NCBI GenBank assembly: GCA_031279305.1
Contig: JAITIS010000008.1
Span: forward strand, 1-6,765
Origin: Candidatus Margulisiibacteriota bacterium
GTDB lineage: Bacteria > Margulisbacteria > Termititenacia > Termititenacales > Termititenacaceae
Direction: 5' to 3'
DNA: 6,765 bases
Under the pieces are notes generated by a model. The model was not told where the DNA came from and searched no databases. It worked only from the letters and a program-made list of their open reading frames with translations. Positions 1-5,780 of the stretch are shown here, piece after piece. Numbering within the stretch: position 1 is the stretch's first letter; each line of letters starts with the position of its first letter. Position numbers and translations under genes: made by a program.

Positions 1-1640
1 GGAGTACGCGGCTCTTTTCTCAATGTTTCTACGATTTGTCTGGCGCGCGGATTAAAAATTTCTTTTTCGAAATAATAAGCTTTGCCGTTGTCGGCCAGAT
101 AGGCAACCTCCGGCTGAACAGTTCCTACTGTAACTTCATATCCGGTGTTTACTTCTACAATACCGTTGCGAACAACTTGTTGAAAAGAACGCCAGAAATT
201 AGTCCGTAGAGCATTGTAACCTTCTTCCGTTGACAGATCCGCATTTTTAATTATTTCCTCAGTTTGTTTTCTGGTCTGAATTACAGCGCCGTCTGACTTT
301 GTGTATGTTTCAATATCCAACTCTTTATACAGCGCTGCCCATTGCTCTCTAGTAGTCTGCCGATTGGGCAATTCATATCCTAATCTTTCTAACATCTCTG
401 TATATGTCATAACAGGCGTATTATCATTTGCATTTTGGTTTTTTAATATGGTTTTTCGGCCATCTCCTTCCACGGTATCTACAATATTTACTTCTTCATC
501 CAGCGCCACATAATAAAGTATCGGCGGAGTGGCTAACTCATATTCATTGCTGGAGTTCCTAATCAACTCACCGTCTTCTGTTTTTTTACCAAGCTTTTTT
601 AACTGGGTCAAAAGTCCGGCATAGTATTCATAGTCCGCACTGCCTGCGGTATATTTTTTTATTTCCTCTTCTATAGCTTCAACAGCCAGTGTATAGGCCA
701 CGTTCGCTCTATTCGCATATGCTCTATAACCAGCATAATCGCCAGAAGTGTAATAAGTGGCATCATAAACATTCATCGTGGCAATAAAGGAATTTTGTTT
801 AAAAGAAATTTCGACTCCCTTAGTTCTATAATCGGCAATACCAGTAACAAAAGCTTGTTTATATGCATCGGCATTTTTCACAGCCAATCTATTATGCGCA
901 TCGCCGCCAAATTTCAATCTAGCGTTAATAGAAAGAATATCGAATCCTATTCTCTCTTTTGCATCACCCTCGACAGTGCTTTCCTCGGTCGTACTATCAA
1001 CAACACGGATCAAACCTAGAGCAGAAGGTGTTGCTCTAGGGTATTTGCCCTGCAATTCCTGCCATTTCCCATCCGCATAAAAATCCAGAGTGACCAGCGC
1101 TTCTGTTCCGGAAAGCTCCACGTCTCTATATATTTTGTTTTCATTGTGCCGGTTATAAGGGATTACTTCTGCGTGTTTCCTAGTTGCTTCCGTCGTTAAA
1201 GCATTTTCCAGAGGAGCAGGAACGACAACACCTTTTTCTTCCAGAGCGCGAAAAGATTTACCCAAACTGGCAATCTCGATATAGCCACGCACATCTAAAA
1301 AAACCTGATTGATACTCCTAACTAAAATATCATTAGCGGGCGCTGGATTGTCACCAAATTTATTGCGCAATATATCCAGAAAAATAGCTTTGACTGCCTC
1401 ATCGGTAGAATTAGTAATCAGTTTGAGTAGAGTTCCTTTTCCGGTCATTCCGTCTTTGCCCGGCAAAAGCATTTCTTCCACGGCTAGACGCAGAGCATCA
1501 CGTTCGATCTCAGGGAGCTCGGAATCGGCGTAAGCATTAAGGTTGCGGTGAATAGTATATTTTTGCGCTCCCGGTGAACCGGTGTTGTTATATTCACGCA
1601 CTCCTATTCTTATACTGCTGTCATCTATTCTTGGCGGCAT
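1..1640 (-). CDS. Large hypothetical protein, 3' end cut off by the window edge
   Basis: Reading the minus strand from an ATG at 1640-1638 gives 546 codons without a stop, and the frame is still open at base 1, so the C-terminus is missing. The start is supported by an AAGGA stretch 8 bases upstream (1653-1649). It is the first ATG in its frame, which is closed further upstream by a TAA. I recognise no family, catalytic motif or nucleotide-binding loop. The N-terminus (MPPRIDDSSIRIGVREYN) is charged, with no signal peptide, and I see no membrane segment, so a soluble protein is likely. Residues 40-95 and 310-350 look helical and charged. Residues 292-316 are rich in tyrosine and alanine (DATYY, DYAGYRAYANRAN). 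Base composition is lower in GC than the genes to the right, and arginine is often AGA, whereas the regulator gene uses mostly CGC. This suggests a different history or weaker selection. Function unknown; sure that it is coding, unsure of everything else. Confidence 0.85.
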   Translation of the reverse strand, partial: MPPRIDDSSIRIGVREYNNTGSPGAQKYTIHRNLNAYADSELPEIERDALRLAVEEMLLPGKDGMTGKGTLLKLITNSTDEAVKAIFLDILRNKFGDNPAPANDILVRSINQVFLDVRGYIEIASLGKSFRALEEKGVVVPAPLENALTTEATRKHAEVIPYNRHNENKIYRDVELSGTEALVTLDFYADGKWQELQGKYPRATPSALGLIRVVDSTTEESTVEGDAKERIGFDILSINARLKFGGDAHNRLAVKNADAYKQAFVTGIADYRTKGVEISFKQNSFIATMNVYDATYYTSGDYAGYRAYANRANVAYTLAVEAIEEEIKKYTAGSADYEYYAGLLTQLKKLGKKTEDGELIRNSSNEYELATPPILYYVALDEEVNIVDTVEGDGRKTILKNQNANDNTPVMTYTEMLERLGYELPNRQTTREQWAALYKELDIETYTKSDGAVIQTRKQTEEIIKNADLSTEEGYNALRTNFWRSFQQVVRNGIVEVNTGYEVTVGTVQPEVAYLADNGKAYYFEKEIFNPRARQIVETLRKEPRT

Positions 1641-1648
1641 TTCCTGTT

Positions 1649-1654
1649 TCCTTT
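1649..1654 (-). promoter_or_regulatory. Ribosome binding site of the minus-strand hypothetical gene
   Basis: On the minus strand the bases read AAAGGA, 8 bases before the ATG at 1640. This site selects the ATG over a TTG nine codons upstream in the same frame. Confidence 0.6.
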
Positions 1655-1785
1655 CATCATCTAGCAACCTGTGTTGATATCGTAAGAAACTTGCAAAAAT
1701 TTCATATTATTGACTAGCTACCTGTAAACTCTCCCGGTCACAAATAAACTATACCCCACATATATCGAAAATATACGTTGGATTC

Positions 1786-1815
1786 TTGCAGGGGAAACTT
1801 TTTAGCTGGTATAAA
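1786..1815 (+). promoter_or_regulatory. Predicted extended -10 promoter for the small ORF and VanY-like gene
   Basis: TATAAA at 1810-1815 matches the sigma-70 -10 consensus at five of six positions. It is preceded by TG at 1807-1808 with one base between, which makes an extended -10 element. A weak -35 candidate, TTGCAG at 1786-1791, lies 18 bases upstream and matches at three of six positions; an extended -10 can compensate for a poor -35. Transcription would start near 1822 and leave a leader of about 44 bases before the ATG at 1866. GGGG at 1791-1794 and CCCC at 1817-1820 flank the -10, together with TTTTA and TAAAA. This is a loose inverted repeat that could be an operator or chance. Confidence 0.5.
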
Positions 1816-1852
1816 ACCCCTTGTTCAGGGAAATAATATGAAAAGTTTTTCT

Positions 1853-1858
1853 AAGGAG
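1853..1858 (+). promoter_or_regulatory. Strong ribosome binding site of the 41-residue ORF
   Basis: AAGGAG lies 7 bases before the ATG at 1866. This near-perfect site at ideal spacing is the main evidence that the short ORF is translated, because the gene that follows has no comparable site. Confidence 0.75.
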
Positions 1859-1865
1859 AAAAGCA

Positions 1866-1991
1866 ATGTCTTTTTACATCAATAATTACCCGCCGCCTTA
1901 TTTTAGAAATCCTGTGCATCTGGCAGAGTTTTCGGAAACGCTAAGTTCAGATTTAAAAAAATTGGATACAACATTAAATAAAAATGGCTGA
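1866..1991 (+). CDS. Small hypothetical protein, 41 residues, leader cistron of the VanY-like gene
   Basis: ATG at 1866 to TGA at 1989-1991 gives 41 residues, beginning MSFYINNYPPPYF and ending TTLNKNG. Support comes from the AAGGAG site 7 bases upstream, the promoter near 1786-1815 and an 8-base overlap with the next gene, whose ATG is at 1984. The N-terminal third is aromatic and proline-rich. Residues 18-38 (HLAEFSETLSSDLKKLDTTLN) could form an amphipathic helix. There is no signal peptide, membrane segment or cysteine, and I recognise no family. Two roles fit. It may be a small partner protein of the downstream peptidase, or a leader peptide whose translation opens the start of the next gene by coupling. 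The sequence cannot separate these. Confidence 0.6.
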   Translation: MSFYINNYPPPYFRNPVHLAEFSETLSSDLKKLDTTLNKNG

Positions 1992-2679
1992 ACGCCTGCC
2001 GCCGGAAATAATCGCCAGGATCAGAAATAATCCTAAACTTTTTTTGACCGAACTGAAAAATGCCCTAGCGTCCGGAACAGGAAATTTTTTGCTCACTCTT
2101 ATTGATAAAAAGCGCCCTCTGCCCGATCGGGAAACAAAACCGGAGTTGACTCCTCTGGCCTCAAACCGCGGTTATGTCATAGACAATCATAATTACGAGC
2201 TTAGGCTCTCTCCGGACGCGGAGGCCGCGCTGCATAGCATGGCAGAAGAACTGCAAAAAAATGGAATGCGGCTTTATGTCCGGTCGGCCTACCGCGACTA
2301 TGCCGCTCAAAATCTACTTTACCAAAATGCCGTAAAAACTTACGGGCAGGCAGCCGCGGATAGAGAGTCAGCCCGCTCAGGCGCCAGCCAGCATCACACC
2401 GGCAATGCCTGTGATTTTTCTCTGCCTGGACAAAAAAGCTACGATGATTTTACTAGCAGCCAGCAGTATCGGTGGCTGAGCGAGCACGCCTGGGAATATG
2501 GCTGGTCAAATTCTTATCCGGCAGGCTGCGAGGAAATTACCGGTTACCGCCCGGAATCTTGGCACTGGAGATACCTAGGCAAACCCGCGGCAAAGCTGGA
2601 ACGCGATTGGTTTACTTCCGGCGGACAAAGCATCCAGCAACTTATGCTCGAATTTATGTGCCGTTGGCAAAATCCCTAA
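1984..2679 (+). CDS. VanY-family D-alanyl-D-alanine carboxypeptidase (zinc metallopeptidase)
   Basis: The 231-residue product carries the signature of the VanY/peptidase M15B fold, zinc enzymes that trim the terminal D-alanine of peptidoglycan stem peptides or, in phage relatives, cleave cell-wall peptides. Visible hallmarks are SAYRDYAAQ at 101-109 (the SxYR region), S135-x-H137-xx-G140-x-A142-x-D144 with zinc ligands His137 and Asp144, and E191-S-W-H194, which supplies the catalytic Glu and the third zinc ligand. The catalytic domain spans about 55-200. Residues 1-50 (PPEIIARIRNNPKLF) look helical and are unassigned. There is no signal peptide or membrane anchor, which is unusual for an enzyme whose substrate lies outside the membrane. 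The start overlaps the preceding small ORF by 8 bases, and the bases before it (AACATTAAATAAAA) hold no binding site, so translation is probably coupled. The family is clear; exact substrate is not (D,D- or L,D-peptidase). Confidence 0.85.
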   Translation: MAERLPPEIIARIRNNPKLFLTELKNALASGTGNFLLTLIDKKRPLPDRETKPELTPLASNRGYVIDNHNYELRLSPDAEAALHSMAEELQKNGMRLYVRSAYRDYAAQNLLYQNAVKTYGQAAADRESARSGASQHHTGNACDFSLPGQKSYDDFTSSQQYRWLSEHAWEYGWSNSYPAGCEEITGYRPESWHWRYLGKPAAKLERDWFTSGGQSIQQLMLEFMCRWQNP

Positions 2680-2709
2680 CGCTAATTTCGTGCGCTTAGC
2701 TCCATAATA

Positions 2710-2735
2710 TGCTAAAATTTACCCGCTTGGGGGAA
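2710..2735 (+). promoter_or_regulatory. Possible promoter and ribosome binding site for the DHp-regulator gene cluster
   Basis: In the 64-base gap after the VanY-like gene, TAAAAT at 2713-2718 is preceded by TG at 2710-2711 with one base between, giving an extended -10 element. No convincing -35 lies upstream. GGGGGA at 2729-2734 is the likely ribosome binding site, 9 bases before the ATG at 2744. If this promoter is real, the DHp gene and the four genes after it can be transcribed independently of the VanY-like gene. Confidence 0.4.
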
Positions 2736-2743
2736 ATCTGCTT

Positions 2744-2959
2744 ATGCTCGACAATGCGGTTCTGGAAAAAATGACCTCGCGGCTGGTGCACGATGTCCGC
2801 ACGCCTCTCACTGTCCTGAATATGCTTTACGCCGCTATGCAAACCTATTTGCCCGGCGCGCCGCAGATGCGGGAAGAACTGGAAATACTCAAAGAAGAGA
2901 TCGCCAAGATCGACAAAATCACCACGCAGTACCGCGAGGAACTGCGCAAAATAATGTAA
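2744..2959 (+). CDS. Stand-alone histidine-kinase DHp (HisKA-like) domain protein, 71 residues
   Basis: The product consists almost entirely of a HisKA-type dimerisation and phosphotransfer hairpin. The H-box is at residues 15-23, V-H16-D17-V-R-T20-P21-L-T. It matches the family pattern H-[ED]-x-R-[TN]-P-L, with His16 as the phosphorylated residue. Asp17 and Thr20 sit where kinases of this type carry residues needed for kinase and phosphatase chemistry. A second charged helix follows at about 42-69 (EELEILKEEIAKIDKITTQ). There is no sensor, membrane segment or ATP-binding domain (no N, G1 or G2 box), and no room for one, because the regulator gene starts 9 bases after the stop. The frame is closed upstream by a TAA at 2705-2707. 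Likely role, by inference: a phosphotransfer or phosphatase partner of the adjacent regulator, similar in principle to Spo0B or HPt proteins. It could instead be a kinase remnant, but the intact H-box and good spacing argue for function. Confidence 0.7.
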   Translation: MLDNAVLEKMTSRLVHDVRTPLTVLNMLYAAMQTYLPGAPQMREELEILKEEIAKIDKITTQYREELRKIM

Positions 2960-2968
2960 GGGGGGCTT

Positions 2969-4447
2969 ATGGCCAAAGTTTTATTAGTCGACGACGAAAA
3001 AAATATGCTGGTGACGCTGGAGCGCATACTCAAAAGCAAAGACGACGCCCTCGAAGTGCTCAAAGCCGCGGACGGCAAAGAAGCGATCAAGCAGGTGAAA
3101 AAAGAAAACCCGCAGGTGGTTTTGATGGACATTCAAATGCCGGATATGGACGGCTTGGCCGCTTTTGCGGAAATAAAAAAAATCAATCCCAAGCAGCTCG
3201 TCATTATGATGACCGGCTACGGCACCACGGACACCGCTATCGAAGCGATGAAAAGCGGCGCTTACGACTATATCACCAAGCCTTTTGACAGCAACTCGCT
3301 TTTGAATATGGTCGGCGCCGCGCTGCGCGCCAGCGAGATGATGAATGAAGTGGTGGCTGTCGAAGACGCCACCAACACCAAAAATATCAATCTAAACATC
3401 CGCTCGATTATCGGGCTTTCGGTCAAAATGCAGGAAGTATACAAAAAGATCGGCCAGATCGCCGGCACCAGCGTTCCGGTACTGCTCGTCGGCGACTCCG
3501 GCACCGGCAAAGAGCTGGTGGCGAGGGCTATCTATCACAACTCTAACCGCAGCGCCAAACCTTTTCTGGCGATCAACTGCGCGGCCATACCGGAGACTCT
3601 GCTGGAGGCGGAGCTTTTCGGCTATGAAAAAGGATCTTTTACCGGCGCGGCGGAGCGCAAGATCGGCAAATTTGAGCTGTGCAACGGCGGCACTATTTTT
3701 CTCGACGAGATCGGCGATATGCCTATGTCCATCCAAGCCAAGATCTTGCGCGTCCTGCAGGAGCGCGAGCTGGAGCGCGTCGGCGGCACCGAGACCATCA
3801 AGGTTGATGTGCGCATTATTTCCGCGACGAATAAAGACCTGCCAAAATTGATCGAAGAAAATAAATTCCGCGAAGATTTATATTACCGCCTGAATGTCAT
3901 CCAGATCAATCTGCCCAGCCTCAAAGAGCGCAAAGAGGATATTCCGGATATCGTATCTTATTTTCTTAAACGTTTTAATTACGAGTTCGGCAAAAATATT
4001 TCTGAAATACCCAAAAAATCTATGGAGGAACTGCTGGCCTACGACTGGCCGGGCAATGTGCGCGAGCTGGAAAATATCATCAAGCGCGCGGTGGTCACGA
4101 CCACGGGCAGAATACTGCAAATCGATCTTGCCCGCGCGCCCGTTTCGCTGCCGGCGCATAAATCCAGCGAGCCGCTGGCCGAAGATACTTTTCTCAATCA
4201 GGCTTTTGACCAGCAAAGATCGCTGGCAGACCTGATCGACGCGGTGTCCGAATCTCTGCTGGAAAAAATGCTGATCCTGCCCGAAGATGATCCCAGCCGC
4301 CAAGACTTGATCGGCAAACTGGAAAAATCGCTCATCATCAAAGCGCTAAAAAAACTGGAGGACAATCAGGTGCAGACCGCCAGGCTACTCGGCATCACGC
4401 GCAATACCCTGCGAAGCCGCATAGCTGAATACAGCGTCAATGTGTAG
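2969..4447 (+). CDS. NtrC-type sigma-54-dependent response regulator
   Basis: The 492-residue protein has the classic three-part layout. Receiver domain, about 1-120: acidic pocket Asp8/Asp9, phospho-acceptor Asp54 (VLMD-IQMP), Thr82 and Lys104-Pro105. AAA+ domain, about 145-380: Walker A GDSGTGKE at 175-182, the sigma-54 contact loop GSFTGA at 222-227, Walker B TIFLDE at 242-247 and arginine-finger region FREDLYYRLN at 300-309. C-terminal Fis-type helix-turn-helix, about 455-488 (TARLLGITRNTLRSRI). Such proteins bind upstream enhancer sites and use ATP to open sigma-54 promoters when phosphorylated. The contact loop has Ser where GAFTGA has Ala, a variant also seen in working activators. AAGGGGGG at 2958-2965 overlaps the stop of the DHp gene and serves as a binding site. 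Its neighbour is the obvious phosphotransfer partner; pth follows after 3 bases. Target genes are not evident here. Confidence 0.95.
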   Translation: MAKVLLVDDEKNMLVTLERILKSKDDALEVLKAADGKEAIKQVKKENPQVVLMDIQMPDMDGLAAFAEIKKINPKQLVIMMTGYGTTDTAIEAMKSGAYDYITKPFDSNSLLNMVGAALRASEMMNEVVAVEDATNTKNINLNIRSIIGLSVKMQEVYKKIGQIAGTSVPVLLVGDSGTGKELVARAIYHNSNRSAKPFLAINCAAIPETLLEAELFGYEKGSFTGAAERKIGKFELCNGGTIFLDEIGDMPMSIQAKILRVLQERELERVGGTETIKVDVRIISATNKDLPKLIEENKFREDLYYRLNVIQINLPSLKERKEDIPDIVSYFLKRFNYEFGKNISEIPKKSMEELLAYDWPGNVRELENIIKRAVVTTTGRILQIDLARAPVSLPAHKSSEPLAEDTFLNQAFDQQRSLADLIDAVSESLLEKMLILPEDDPSRQDLIGKLEKSLIIKALKKLEDNQVQTARLLGITRNTLRSRIAEYSVNV

Positions 4448-4450
4448 CCG

Positions 4451-5080
4451 ATGAAGCTGGCGGCGGGCTTAGGCAATCCCGGCAAAAAATACGCGCTGAC
4501 CAGACATAATCTGGGGTTTCTGCTCATTGACAAATTTGCCGCGGCGTATGCCCGTCCTATTAACCAGCGCAAATTCCAGTCGCTTTGCGCGGAATTTGTC
4601 TTAAACGATGAAAAAATTATTCTGTTAAAGCCGCAGACTTTTATGAACAATTCTGGGGAGGCGCTGCGCGCGGCGCTGAATTTTTACAAACTTTCCGCTC
4701 CAGATTTTATCATCCTGTGCGATGATCTGGATCAGGATTTTGGCGCGGCGCGCTTCCGCGCCAAAGGTTCCGCCGGCGGCCATAACGGCCTCAAGTCGAT
4801 CATCGCCAATCTTGGCTTTGAAAATTTTGCGCGCATCAAAATGGGCATAGGACATCCCGCGCCGCAAGGAAAATTATCCAACGGCATAGGACATCCTGTG
4901 CCGCAAAGAAAATTATCCAACGGCATAGGACATCCCGCGCCGCCGGCCAAAGAGCAGGTCACCGACTACGTGTTGGGTAAATTCAGCGCGGCGGAACAAA
5001 AACAACTGCCCGCAATTTTAGACAAAGGTTTGGCGCTGTTAAACAAATGGCTAAGCGGCAGCTGGAGCAAAAATGTTTAA
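4451..5080 (+). CDS. pth: Peptidyl-tRNA hydrolase with an internal tandem-repeat expansion
   Basis: Pth releases tRNA from peptidyl-tRNAs that drop off the ribosome, and is usually essential. The key residues of the family are all here: Asn9 (GLGNPG), His19 (TRHN), Met65-Asn66 (FMNNSGEA), Asp91 (CDDLD) and Asn112 (GGHNGLK), matching E. coli Asn10, His20, Met67-Asn68, Asp93 and Asn114. Length is 209 residues against roughly 185-195 for typical members. The excess comes from residues 132-157, where a 13-residue unit beginning GIGHP is repeated. The first five residues of each unit match the conserved GIGHP strand end of E. coli Pth, and after a third partial copy the normal sequence resumes at about 168 (QVTDYVLGKF). 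The gene starts 3 bases after the regulator's stop with no clear binding site, so re-initiation by ribosomes finishing the regulator is likely. The end overlaps hisA by 8 bases. Confidence 0.95.
   Translation: MKLAAGLGNPGKKYALTRHNLGFLLIDKFAAAYARPINQRKFQSLCAEFVLNDEKIILLKPQTFMNNSGEALRAALNFYKLSAPDFIILCDDLDQDFGAARFRAKGSAGGHNGLKSIIANLGFENFARIKMGIGHPAPQGKLSNGIGHPVPQRKLSNGIGHPAPPAKEQVTDYVLGKFSAAEQKQLPAILDKGLALLNKWLSGSWSKNV
4844..4942 (+). repeat. In-frame tandem repeat, 39-base unit, two full copies and one partial copy
   Basis: Copy 1 is 4844-4882, copy 2 is 4883-4921 and the partial copy 3 is 4922-4942. Each begins GGCATAGGACATCC. Copies 1 and 2 differ at 3 of 39 positions (CCC/CCT, GCG/GTG, GGA/AGA, all transitions). 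Copy 3 is identical to copy 1 over its first 21 bases. The unit is a multiple of three and keeps the pth frame open, encoding GIGHPAPQGKLSN, GIGHPVPQRKLSN and GIGHPAP. Confidence 0.95.
5064..5067 (+). promoter_or_regulatory. Ribosome binding site of hisA, inside the end of pth
   Basis: GGAG lies 5 bases before the ATG at 5073. It supports this start even though it falls within pth and makes the two genes overlap. Confidence 0.6.
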
Positions 5081-5780
5081 GATCATCCCGGCTATAGATA
5101 TACTGAATGGACAGGTCGTGCGGCTGACCGGAGGAGACTATGCCAGAAGCAAAGCATACGATACCGACCCGGCTGCCGTCGCCCGGAAATGGCAGGACGC
5201 CGGCGCGCGGCTGATTCATCTGGTAGATCTGGACGGGGCTAGAGCCGGACAGCCAATCAACTTGGCAGCCGTCCGCTCTATACGGCAGGCCGTATCCTGC
5301 GAGCTGGAGCTGGGCGGCGGACTGCGTGCGGAAACTGATGTAGAGAAAATATTTGCCTTGGGCATTAACTACGCCATACTTGGTTCTCTCGCGCTCAAAA
5401 ATAAAACGCTGACCCGCCGTCTCGCCGTCAAATACGCGGATAAAATTATTATCGGCGTTGACGCGCGCCGCGGCAAAGTCGCCGTAGAAGGCTGGCTGGA
5501 AAATTCTAATACTGACGCGCTGGATTTGCTCGAAGAGCTGGAAAAAAGCGGTGTGCGCAAAGTTATTTACACAGAGATAAGCCGCGACGGCGCGTTAAAC
5601 GGCGCAGACATTAAACTCTATAAAAAACTTTCCGCTTATACTAAAATTGAAATCATCGCTTCTGGCGGTGTAGCCTCGCTCGCGGACGTGCGCCAGCTGG
5701 CCGCTTTGCCTCTGGGCGGCGTGATTATCGGCAAAGCGCTGTATGAAAATAAAATAAACCCGCGGGAGCTTTTTGAATGA
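5073..5780 (+). CDS. hisA: HisA, phosphoribosylformimino-5-aminoimidazole carboxamide ribotide isomerase
   Basis: HisA is a cytoplasmic (beta/alpha)8-barrel enzyme that isomerises ProFAR to PRFAR, the fourth step of histidine synthesis. The 235-residue product is close to the usual 240-245. It opens with IIPAIDILNGQVVRL, whose Asp9 is the first catalytic aspartate. It has HLVDLDGA at 49-56, the phosphate-binding ELGGGLR at 79-85, the second catalytic aspartate Asp130 in IIGVDAR, and TEISRDGALNG at 167-177. The second phosphate-binding half is IIASGGV at 194-200 and GVIIGKALYE at 216-225. The EGW at 139-141 and the overall match favour HisA over its paralogue HisF. No other histidine gene lies in the window, so the pathway would have to be completed elsewhere. 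It overlaps pth by 8 bases and the next gene by 4, implying one transcript and coupled translation. Confidence 0.93.
   Translation: MFKIIPAIDILNGQVVRLTGGDYARSKAYDTDPAAVARKWQDAGARLIHLVDLDGARAGQPINLAAVRSIRQAVSCELELGGGLRAETDVEKIFALGINYAILGSLALKNKTLTRRLAVKYADKIIIGVDARRGKVAVEGWLENSNTDALDLLEELEKSGVRKVIYTEISRDGALNGADIKLYKKLSAYTKIEIIASGGVASLADVRQLAALPLGGVIIGKALYENKINPRELFE
5764..5768 (+). promoter_or_regulatory. Ribosome binding site of the galE-type gene, inside the end of hisA
   Basis: GGGAG lies 8 bases before the ATG at 5777 and supports the ATGA overlap start. Confidence 0.6.

Noticed and set aside
301..1533. Three plus-strand frames of 70-74 codons (301-513, 795-1019, 1309-1533)
   Set aside because: All lie opposite the continuous 546-codon minus-strand gene, lack binding sites and show no recognisable features.
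1701..1728. Possible minus-strand promoter: TTTACA (1728-1723) and TATGAA (1706-1701), 16-base spacer
   Set aside because: The -10 matches at only four of six positions in a very AT-rich stretch; other weak matches such as TATAGT at 1753-1748 are equally plausible, so no site can be chosen.
2472..2699. Plus-strand frame of 75 codons overlapping the end of the VanY-like gene
   Set aside because: It is out of frame with the conserved zinc-site coding sequence and is a shadow.
2681..2700. Inverted repeat GCTAA-N10-TTAGC after the VanY-like gene, considered as a terminator
   Set aside because: The stem is only 5 base pairs, the loop is long and no T-run follows, so it is not a convincing intrinsic terminator.
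3392..3736. Open minus-strand frame of 114 codons opposite the regulator gene
   Set aside because: It lies opposite the Walker A to Walker B region, whose protein conservation fully explains the sequence.
3878..4303. Open minus-strand frame of 141 codons opposite the regulator gene
   Set aside because: It is antisense to well-conserved AAA+ and linker coding sequence. It has no binding site and no recognisable domain, and is explained by codon bias of the sense strand.
4844..4942. Tandem repeats considered as a small CRISPR array
   Set aside because: The units are directly adjacent without unique spacers, and they keep the pth reading frame.
4732..4962. Minus-strand frame with a CPMPLDNF-type repeat
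   Set aside because: The repeats are only the reverse reading of the tandem 39-base unit inside pth.
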